This document shows positions 6,441-12,561 of a stretch of 12,561 nt of DNA, one piece after another. The stretch comes from Nitrospiraceae bacterium (lineage in GTDB: Bacteria; Nitrospirota; UBA9217). Each line of letters opens with the position of its first letter. Positions within the stretch are counted from its first letter, which is position 1. The position numbers were made by a program, and so were the translations under genes. The DNA lies in contig DMKB01000113.1 in assembly GCA_003454665.1 (NCBI GenBank), forward strand, positions 4,013-16,573, read 5' to 3'. The notes under the pieces were generated by a model, which saw only the letters and a list, made by a program, of their open reading frames with translations, was not told where the DNA came from and did not search any database.

Positions 6441-6476
6441 GGGGTAAACCTCGGGGTCTTTGTTTCCTGCCGTGTG
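6441..6476 (-). repeat. REP-like hairpin, copy E (degenerate)
   Basis: GGGGTAAACCTCGGGG is followed by TCTTTGTTTCCTGCCG. The unit aligns to copies B and D with a bulged T in the left arm and a changed tail, and the minus-strand foot is GCAG instead of GTAG. It begins 5 nt after the stop of the zinc-ribbon gene. Confidence 0.65.
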
Positions 6477-6493
6477 TTGTTGTTTAAATATTA

Positions 6494-6531
6494 TTCGGAC
6501 GAATGAATTGTGGTTTCTTTTTAATCAGCGT
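6494..6531 (+). repeat. Shared 3' flank of REP copies D and E (second copy)
   Basis: This is the second copy of the flank described at 4819-4856, at nearly the same distance behind its REP. Confidence 0.55.
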
Positions 6532-6553
6532 GTATCTGCGTTGATCTGCGGCC
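6524..6553 (+). repeat. ATCTGCG-type dispersed repeat, intergenic copy
   Basis: ATCAGCGTG, TATCTGCG and TTGATCTGCGGCC match 7314-7345 (ATCCGCGTG, GATCTGCG, CACATCTGCGTCC) in order and orientation. It is a short repeat of the kind scattered through some Desulfobacterota and Nitrospirota genomes. Confidence 0.65.
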
Positions 6554-6568
6554 AAAGAGAAAAAGATG

Positions 6569-6597
6569 GTTACGAGTTACGAGTTGCAGGTTGCGTG
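6569..6597 (+). repeat. Dispersed TTACGAGTTGCAGGTTGCG repeat upstream of a small gene
   Basis: GTTACGAGTTACGAGTTGC is followed by AGGTTGCGTG and belongs to the same family as 3131-3176 and 1204-1233. It lies just upstream of the ATG at 6614; any coding in this stretch (SYELQVAC) is repeat-derived, which argues against an earlier start. Confidence 0.6.
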
Positions 6598-6613
6598 TGC
6601 TGATGAGGAGATT

Positions 6614-7078
6614 ATGACGAAAATGAAAGGCAACTATTTGAACCTTTTGATATGCGGGTGTATCGGTATGCTTATACTTCTCGTGCCGACGTCCCTGGTT
6701 CTCGCCGAGACGATCGACGATATTCGTGTGCTCAAGATCTCTCCCCAGGACCAGCGGGCGGCGGTGAAGCTGTCTGACGGGGAAATGGTGATTATAAAAG
6801 TGGGTTCCGTGTTGCGTGTTGCGGGTGACGGGTTGCGGGTGGTGAGTGAGCAGAAAAAGAAGAAACGCGTTGCGGGGTACGAGGTGCGGGTGAAGGATAT
6901 CGCTGCAGGACGGGTGGTGTTCGAGGAGCGGAAGGACAGGAAGAGCCTTCCGGAGAGGGTGGTAATACGTGTTGCGGGTTCCGGGAAGCAGAGAGTGGAG
7001 AGGCTGAAAAAAGTTAAGAAAAAACAACCGACGATGCAATCGGTGAGACAAAAAAACACAAATACAAAGAAGAAGTAA
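6614..7078 (+). CDS. Small exported basic protein with repeat-derived insertions
   Basis: This encodes 154 residues from ATG 6614, preceded by GAGGAG 3 nt upstream (tight but usable; ATG 6623 is the alternative). The N-terminus is a signal peptide: MTKMKGN, a hydrophobic core (LLICGCIGMLILLV), then a likely cut after VLAE or LVLA. The mature part starts DDIRVLKISPQDQRAAVKL, then EMVIIKVGSVL, and later VKDIAAGRVVFEE and ERVVIRVAG. This weakly recalls the small beta domain of PilP/GspC-type periplasmic proteins (inference). Three stretches, LRVAGDGLRVV, KRVAGYEVRV and VIRVAGSG, are translated from the GTTGCGGGT repeat family, so the reading frame has tolerated repeat insertion. The tail is very Lys-rich (KKVKKKQ, NTNTKKK). 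It sits in front of the large secreted gene and may be expressed with it. Confidence 0.75.
   Translation: MTKMKGNYLNLLICGCIGMLILLVPTSLVLAETIDDIRVLKISPQDQRAAVKLSDGEMVIIKVGSVLRVAGDGLRVVSEQKKKKRVAGYEVRVKDIAAGRVVFEERKDRKSLPERVVIRVAGSGKQRVERLKKVKKKQPTMQSVRQKNTNTKKK
6803..6985 (+). repeat. Cluster of GTTGCGGGT-family repeats inside a coding region
   Basis: Units lie at 6803-6842 (GTTGCGTGTTGCGGGTGACG, then GGTTGCGGGT), 6866-6890 (CGCGTTGCGGGGTACGAGG) and 6968-6985 (GTGTTGCGGGTTCCGGG). All are on the same strand and in frame within the small exported protein gene. Confidence 0.6.
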
Positions 7079-7081
7079 ATT

Positions 7082-7231
7082 TAGACAGGATGTACAGGAT
7101 AACGGCGGATGCTTTGTTAACAGCTTGTCAAAGGAAAAGATATTAGACAGGATGGATAGCCTAAAGGCCACAGGCAGGATGAAATCGGATGTTAAGAAAT
7201 TTACATCCAGCAGATCCTGTTAATCCTGTCT
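7082..7231 (+). repeat. Inverted ACAGGAT-type dispersed repeats
   Basis: The unit at 7082-7099 (AGACAGGATGTACAGGAT) matches the reverse complement of 7214-7231 (ATCCTGTTAATCCTGTCT) with two mismatches. Further AGACAGGATGG and GGCAGGATG units lie between. The arms are about 115 nt apart and the interior has no obvious stem. Apart from these repeats I see nothing between 7079 and 7263 except the ribosome binding site of the next gene. Confidence 0.55.
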
Positions 7232-7263
7232 GAAAAAGTATTTGAAGTTTGAGAGGGAATAGT

Positions 7264-10200
7264 ATGAATTTATTTTTCCCAAAAAAGAGAGCAAAAAACA
7301 CATTATCTTCTTTATCCGCGTGGATCTGCGCACATCTGCGTCCCATTCTCGCATTTGTTCTCTTTTTCTCTATTCCCGCAGTATCTGCGGCGCAGGATTT
7401 TACCGCAACAGCCCTCGGCGACTATGGCAACGTGACGGTCATGGAGGTTGCAGGTTCCTACGACGCGGATTTGCCCGACGGGACGCCGAATCAGCTGTCC
7501 CGCCGGGTGATCGCGAAGGAGTTCTACAAGACCCACAAGGACGAGTACGACTTTCTCGTCATCTTCACGAACTTCAACTTCCAGATGCCCTACGACGGTG
7601 AAGCCGTCGCCTTTTACACGCACGTGAAGAACGACACCCTGGGTATCGGCAAGCCCGCCATCGACCACACCGAGGCCTTCGGCAGCAACGATAAACTCCA
7701 GGGCACCGTGGACATGGGCAACGTGGCCAACCTCGCGACGGACCCCTTTGACCCGAATTTCAACGTTACCCTCCGTACGCTGACCCACGAGCTTATGCAT
7801 CGATGGGCGGCCTCCGCGAAGTTCAGGGACATTGACGGCACGGACAGCAGCGCCCTCCTCGGGAAGCACGGCAGCCACTGGAGCTTTCTCCTCGATTCCC
7901 AAGGGTCGGTCCTGTACGGCAATCGTTGGCAAGACAACGGCGACGGCACCTTCACGTCCCTTGCTCCCCGAAGGGAGATGGATTTATACAGTCCCCTGGA
8001 GCTGTACCTCATGGGCATCACCGACCGATCACAGGTGCCGCCCATGCTGCTGATCGAGAACCCTGACGTGGACCATACGCGGCTGCCCGAGGCAGGCGTC
8101 ACGATCAACGGCACAGCCAGGACCGTGACCATCGACGACATCATCGCAGCCATGGGCGAGCGCTTTCCGACGCCGGCGTCGTCGCAGAAGGCCTTCAAGA
8201 GCGCATTCATCTTTATCACCTCTCCCGGCACCTTCCGGGGCGACGAGATCTACGGCATCGAGAACATCCGGAACCACGGGATCACCCGGTTCTCGGTCCT
8301 GACGGATGGCAAGAGCATCATGGAGGTGGCATCGACGCAGAAGGAAGACATTCCCGTGAATCCTGGCGTCACGCCGCCGACCACCACGCCGAGGACCGTG
8401 CCGCCGCGCCTCGAAGACGGCGTCACGTGGCTCGTCCAGGCCCAGCGTGCTGAAGACGGCGCCTGGATGGACCTCAGCCAGACCATGGAGCGCGACACGG
8501 CAGTGGCCACCTTGGCAGTCAAGTCATTCCCGAGTGCACAGCAGAATTATCTTGGGGGCATTGCCTGGCTCAAGGACGCTTTTTCCGGGAACATGGATTA
8601 TCTTTCCCGGAAGATCGAGGCCCTGGCAGGCGCAGGCGCTGATGTCGCGCCATCGATCGAGGAGCTGCTCTCCCGGCAGAACGCAGACGGCGGGTGGGGA
8701 AGCGAAGCGCATTACACCAGCAACCCCCTGGACACGGCCCTGGCAGTCAGGGCCCTGACCGGGGCAAAGCATCAGGATACTGCGATCATCTCCCGGGCCA
8801 TCGACTATCTCAGGTCAAAACAGAACCCCGACAACGGATGGGGCAGCGACGACCAGGGCAGCACGGTCCAGGCCACGTCGCAGGTGCTTTCCGTATTTAA
8901 TTCCTACCGGTCAGCCTATCAGCTCGAAGAACAGATCACGAGCGGCATTGACATGCTCGTGGGAAGACAGAACCTTAACGGCGACGGCGGGTTCGGCAAC
9001 AGCCCGAGCACGGTCTACGACACGGCCATGGCCATCACAACCCTCCGCGAGCTGGGCGCTTCCACTGAGATCACGAGCAGGGGAGCGCAGTATATCCTCG
9101 ATCAGCAGTCTGAAAACGGCAGCTGGTACGACAGCGTGTACCAGACCGCCCTTGCCGTGAGCGCGCTTTTGAAGGCCACGGTGGAACCGGACCTCTCGAT
9201 CACGAGCCCTGACATTTCCTTTATCCCAACGACAGTCACCAGGCTGCCGGTGACCATCACCGTCACCGCTGATGTCCATAACCTCGGCAGGACCGCGGCA
9301 ACGGCAAAGGTGTTTCTGTACGACGGCGATCCCGCCCTGGGGAACAGGATCGGCGAGCAGGAAGCGGCGTTCCTCGGCGAACGGGCAACGACAGTGACCT
9401 TCCAGGCAGTGGTAGCGGACGGCAACACTCATTATTACTACGTTGTCGTCGACCCGGACAACAGCGTTAAAGAAACGAGTGAAACCAACAACCAGGCAGT
9501 GAAGGTGCTCTATCCGGAGCAGACTTATGATTTCGCGGTGACCTCCTTAACCGTGTCCCCAACTGCGGTGGAGATGTTCCAGAATGTCACCATCAGGGCG
9601 GAGATCAACAACAGCGGCACAACAGACGGCTATGCAGTTCAGGTACGATATTACATCGACGAGCCTGGAGCCCCTTTCCAGATCGCGACAAGGACGTTAG
9701 ATCTTTCGTCGAATGGGAGCGTCATTGACGAGTTCACCTGGAGAGCAAACAAGGCGGGAGCCGATCTGCCGGTCACGGTTGTTGTCGACGCAGACAACGG
9801 GTATGCAGGTGAACTTTCTGAAGACAATAATAGTGCAACCGCCGCGCTCACGGTGAACATCCCGGTGATTACCAACCCGAACCTCGAGGTCTCCCATAAT
9901 GACCTCGTGATCACGCCGAATCCCGTTGACGAACCGGCAAGCGTATCCATTGCCCTTCCTGTCAAGAACAGCGGGTTCTCCACGCCGCCGGAAAATATCC
10001 AGGTCAACTTTTATAACGGCGATCCCGCCCAGGGCGGTGCGTTGCTCGGCGGACGCACCATCCAGCCCCTGAACCAGGGGGAGAGCGCCACAGTCACCTT
10101 CGCCTGGACGGACATCCAGGGCTCCGGCGACCGGCTTGTGTACGTGAAGGTTGATCCTGACAATGTGATCCCGGAGGTCACGGAAGAGGACAACAGCACC

Positions 10201-12561
10201 TTCGGGACGTTTCATATCAGGAGTCTGCCCGACCTCGTGGTCTCGGAGCATACCATCTCGATAAACCCGCCTGCGCCGAGTGAGGAGGAGGATGCAGTAA
10301 TTACAGTGAGTATCGAGAATGCCGGGGAACAGACTGCTGATGACGTGTTGGTAACCGTGTTCGAAGGAAGCACCGAGATCGGTTCGAGAACGATTGCATC
10401 CATTTCCGGCGGTTCTGTAGCGATTGCTTCGTTTACGTACCCGACCTCGGGTAAGGCCGGCGCGCATCAGATAACCGTTAGTGCCGACCCGAACGGCACG
10501 GTGACGGAACAACACGAGGACAATAACACCGTATCCAAGACCTTCGGGGTCCAGAACGCCGACCTCTGGCTCACGGAGAAGTACATCTCGCCGAACGGCG
10601 ACGGCGTGCAGGACAGCACGCAGCTCTTCTTCCGGCTTGATGCTCCCACCACGGCCGTCGTCCATATTTTGAACGAACAGGGAGACACAGTCAGGATCTT
10701 GAGCAGCACCGGTGCAGTGAACACCACTGGGGGATCCGTTATATGGGATGGATTGGACAATGAAGGTAGAGTGGTTGGAGACGGGCAGTATCAGGCCACG
10801 ATTGTCGATGGCAACGGTAATGCGGTTCACCGCGTATTGATCGTCGTCGATAACAACCGTTCGCCATTGTTGAGCGCGATCGGAACGCCTTATCTATACA
10901 GAAAAAATATAGGCTGCAATATACCATTTTATGGGCAATCATGGCAGTGGAAGAATGATGAAAGCGGATTTTTTGTTTATGGTGAGAATATCAATGGACA
11001 ATGGTATCGTCAAGGACTGATTGATTATTCGCCGGATGAACAGGACTGGAATGTTATCGATTATTATGGCTGGTGGACGAATTCCGGTTTTATAGGATGG
11101 TCACAGGATGGTTCGAGGTTTGCGGTTATTCGGTATAGCGGTTCGCGCACCGATGGCCATGACATACTCGTGTATGATAAACAGGGTGACTTTCTGTTTA
11201 ACTTCAATCTGGGCAGGCCGGATCGTTTCTCATATAAATGGTCCGGAGATGGCGCAACGGTTGCGGTTGCCGGGATTTATGATGAGTATGATTACCGTCT
11301 GTATATCAATAGAACGGGTTATGACAATGTTGTCTTGACATGGGGCACGCAGACTGAGCGCAATACAATTAAATTTGATTTCGCGTGGTCTCCTGACAGT
11401 TCGCGATTGATATACTACGACGGCAACGCAGAAGAAATACATGTAGTAAATGCTGACGGCAGTAATGATACTCTTCTCTATTCCATGAGCTACCCTGTCG
11501 ATTATCTGGAGTGGATCGACGACGAAAGAGTATTGGTTTCGAAGCAGGGCCACGGCACTATCGTCATAAACACGCTCGACGGTACAAGAACTCAAATATC
11601 GGATTTGCTGTTGTCCTCTCTCTCTCCGGACAAGACAACAATGCTCATGAAAGAGGGACCGGATACGTGGGTATTTGTTGGTATAGGCGGTGAAGTTATT
11701 GATCGTTTCACGCTGGATACGGAGTTTAACGACGCCAACGTTACTCGATTTTACTGGTCGCCGGACGGCAAAAAAACGGCATGGGTGCAAGGTGATGATC
11801 TGTTCATCGTAGGCGATGAACGGCAGAACGGCATAGCATTGCATAAATCTGTTCCCTCCATTGTCGCATGGCTGGATGGAAATAATCTATCGTATATTAC
11901 GTACACGTCTCCGGATTCCGGAGAAATGCAGGTCTATGATACAGGCGCGAACGAGTACGCGGTTCTGCAGACATTTGATGATCCGAGCTGGTCCGATTCA
12001 AACGGAGCGGTATGGCTCGATTTTAAAATTTCGCCCCTCGCGACCTATTTCTCGTGGCGTCGTGAATTTACCAATGATAACGACTGCTCCTTCTCCTATT
12101 ATCTGACAAGGTCATTGCTGAATCTGACGGCCGATTTCTACGTTTCCAAGAGTGATTCGAGTATGATCCTGAACGGGACGGCCGTAGATCTCAATTTTGA
12201 AGGATGGAAGCTCGAATATTCATCGAACGGGGTGGACGGCTGGAACCCGATCGTACCGTTCTCCGATAAGCCCGCAATCGATGAACCCATAGCGAGCTGG
12301 ACACCGCCCGTCGAGGGGATATTTTATGTGAAGCTTACGGCTTGGGATAAGGCAGGTAATATTACTGAGACGACAAAGAGAGTCTCATCAAAGAAAGCTT
12401 CGAACATTACGAGTGTCTATAGGACTCATGATGTATTCTCTCCCAACGGAGATGACGTTAAAGACACAGTCGAGTTGCATTACCGGGCGCTCGATGCCGT
12501 TCACCTTGATTTCACGATCCTGGACGAGCAAGGCAACATCGTAAGGACCTTTACGAAAGAC
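7264..12561 (+). CDS. Giant secreted mosaic protein: HExxH region, cyclase-like toroid, four CARDB, FlgD-like Ig, propeller (3' end outside window)
   Basis: One frame is open for 1766 codons to the right edge. ATG 7264 follows AGAGGGA. Residues 1-43 are a signal peptide (core AFVLFFSIP, cut near VSAA). A protease-like region has THELMHRW (H175-E176-xx-H179) and GKHGSHWSF (H202/H205, possible third ligand). A Pro/Thr linker lies at about 366-382. Residues 384-637 hold five QW-like repeats (QNADGGWG, QNPDNGWG, QNLNGDGGFG) of an alpha/alpha toroid. Four CARDB domains follow, at about 641-750, 754-865, 873-985 and 989-1096, with signatures such as DPDNSVKETSETNN and DPDNVIPEVTEEDNS. A FlgD-like Ig domain (1099-1199) has SPNGDGVQD and WDGLDNEGRVVGDGQY. 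A TolB/WD40-like propeller (about 1200-1620) shows WSPDSSR and WSPDGKK. An Ig-like domain and a second SPNGDDVKD domain end the window. It is exported; a surface or RHS-linked N-terminus is inferred. Confidence 0.9.
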   Translation, partial: MNLFFPKKRAKNTLSSLSAWICAHLRPILAFVLFFSIPAVSAAQDFTATALGDYGNVTVMEVAGSYDADLPDGTPNQLSRRVIAKEFYKTHKDEYDFLVIFTNFNFQMPYDGEAVAFYTHVKNDTLGIGKPAIDHTEAFGSNDKLQGTVDMGNVANLATDPFDPNFNVTLRTLTHELMHRWAASAKFRDIDGTDSSALLGKHGSHWSFLLDSQGSVLYGNRWQDNGDGTFTSLAPRREMDLYSPLELYLMGITDRSQVPPMLLIENPDVDHTRLPEAGVTINGTARTVTIDDIIAAMGERFPTPASSQKAFKSAFIFITSPGTFRGDEIYGIENIRNHGITRFSVLTDGKSIMEVASTQKEDIPVNPGVTPPTTTPRTVPPRLEDGVTWLVQAQRAEDGAWMDLSQTMERDTAVATLAVKSFPSAQQNYLGGIAWLKDAFSGNMDYLSRKIEALAGAGADVAPSIEELLSRQNADGGWGSEAHYTSNPLDTALAVRALTGAKHQDTAIISRAIDYLRSKQNPDNGWGSDDQGSTVQATSQVLSVFNSYRSAYQLEEQITSGIDMLVGRQNLNGDGGFGNSPSTVYDTAMAITTLRELGASTEITSRGAQYILDQQSENGSWYDSVYQTALAVSALLKATVEPDLSITSPDISFIPTTVTRLPVTITVTADVHNLGRTAATAKVFLYDGDPALGNRIGEQEAAFLGERATTVTFQAVVADGNTHYYYVVVDPDNSVKETSETNNQAVKVLYPEQTYDFAVTSLTVSPTAVEMFQNVTIRAEINNSGTTDGYAVQVRYYIDEPGAPFQIATRTLDLSSNGSVIDEFTWRANKAGADLPVTVVVDADNGYAGELSEDNNSATAALTVNIPVITNPNLEVSHNDLVITPNPVDEPASVSIALPVKNSGFSTPPENIQVNFYNGDPAQGGALLGGRTIQPLNQGESATVTFAWTDIQGSGDRLVYVKVDPDNVIPEVTEEDNSTFGTFHIRSLPDLVVSEHTISINPPAPSEEEDAVITVSIENAGEQTADDVLVTVFEGSTEIGSRTIASISGGSVAIASFTYPTSGKAGAHQITVSADPNGTVTEQHEDNNTVSKTFGVQNADLWLTEKYISPNGDGVQDSTQLFFRLDAPTTAVVHILNEQGDTVRILSSTGAVNTTGGSVIWDGLDNEGRVVGDGQYQATIVDGNGNAVHRVLIVVDNNRSPLLSAIGTPYLYRKNIGCNIPFYGQSWQWKNDESGFFVYGENINGQWYRQGLIDYSPDEQDWNVIDYYGWWTNSGFIGWSQDGSRFAVIRYSGSRTDGHDILVYDKQGDFLFNFNLGRPDRFSYKWSGDGATVAVAGIYDEYDYRLYINRTGYDNVVLTWGTQTERNTIKFDFAWSPDSSRLIYYDGNAEEIHVVNADGSNDTLLYSMSYPVDYLEWIDDERVLVSKQGHGTIVINTLDGTRTQISDLLLSSLSPDKTTMLMKEGPDTWVFVGIGGEVIDRFTLDTEFNDANVTRFYWSPDGKKTAWVQGDDLFIVGDERQNGIALHKSVPSIVAWLDGNNLSYITYTSPDSGEMQVYDTGANEYAVLQTFDDPSWSDSNGAVWLDFKISPLATYFSWRREFTNDNDCSFSYYLTRSLLNLTADFYVSKSDSSMILNGTAVDLNFEGWKLEYSSNGVDGWNPIVPFSDKPAIDEPIASWTPPVEGIFYVKLTAWDKAGNITETTKRVSSKKASNITSVYRTHDVFSPNGDDVKDTVELHYRALDAVHLDFTILDEQGNIVRTFTKD
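7314..7345 (+). repeat. ATCTGCG-type dispersed repeat inside a signal peptide
   Basis: This is the second copy of the 6524-6553 repeat. It is translated in frame as SAWICAHLRP, between the basic N-terminus and the hydrophobic core of the giant protein's signal peptide. Confidence 0.65.

Noticed and set aside
3082..6476. CRISPR array made of the ~34-nt repeats
   Set aside because: Copies are irregularly spaced over kilobases, one is inverted, genes lie between them, and no cas gene is present.
6566..6613. Earlier in-frame ATG at 6566 for the small exported protein
   Set aside because: The extra residues are translated from a dispersed repeat and would place a polar stretch before the signal peptide; ATG 6614 has a better upstream purine motif.
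7312..8231. Overlapping minus-strand frames opposite the HExxH region
   Set aside because: The + strand shows a signal peptide and HELMH motif in a continuous frame; the antisense products have no domain features.
9697..10830. Long minus-strand open frame (377 codons) opposite the CARDB region
   Set aside because: It lies antisense to a frame with clear domain signatures, its protein is Arg/Val-rich without recognisable motifs, and no ribosome binding site was seen. It is a by-product of GC-rich codons on the other strand.

Overview
The window reads as an accessory, recombination-prone part of a bacterial chromosome. It holds polymorphic-toxin (RHS/YD) genes, orphan toxin and immunity modules, a REP-associated transposase (RAYT) with its REP elements, and a very large secreted mosaic protein. 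All genes I accept are on the + strand. The backbone is GC-rich, the toxin tips and immunity genes are visibly AT-richer, and several dispersed short-repeat families run through genes and gaps. This style, with a RAYT carrying a DnaA-like C-terminal domain, suggests a Gram-negative environmental bacterium of the Desulfobacterota/Geobacter or Nitrospirota type. That placement is inference and no marker gene fixes it.

Layout. Positions 3-2630 are the C-terminal part of an RHS protein: YD repeats, RHS core, pre-toxin region, and a small C-terminal toxin domain with features of the NAD-using ART/TNT-like fold. Its stop overlaps (ATGA) the start of a 112-residue putative immunity gene (2627-2965). 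A truncated small gene follows (3000-3090, fused tail to 3176), cut by a REP element. A RAYT transposase (3265-4278) lies between oppositely oriented REP copies. Then come a 149-residue orphan gene that ends inside another REP (4329-4778), and a 5'-truncated RHS C-terminal cassette encoding a RES-domain toxin (4883-5968). The RES cassette overlaps, again by ATGA, a zinc-ribbon-like putative immunity gene (5965-6435), which is followed by a further REP. Positions 6614-7078 encode a small exported protein partly built from dispersed repeats. From 7264 to the right edge one frame stays open for 1766 codons: signal peptide, HExxH protease-like region, terpenoid-cyclase-like toroid, four CARDB domains, FlgD-like Ig domain, TolB/WD40-like propeller, Ig-like domain and the start of a second FlgD-like domain.

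How it may work together. The RHS core would encapsulate and deliver the C-terminal toxin, and the ATGA-coupled gene would protect the producer. The RES toxin/immunity pair looks like a stored alternative C-terminus, as known for orphan modules in Rhs/Cdi loci. The least expected signal is the REP placement: REP-like hairpins sit at or very near the 3' end of nearly every small module, and two of them share about 90 bp of extended homology. This suggests the RAYT/REP system marks, and may help to shuffle, toxin-immunity cassettes. That is a hypothesis; the REP copies, overlaps and open frames are directly visible.
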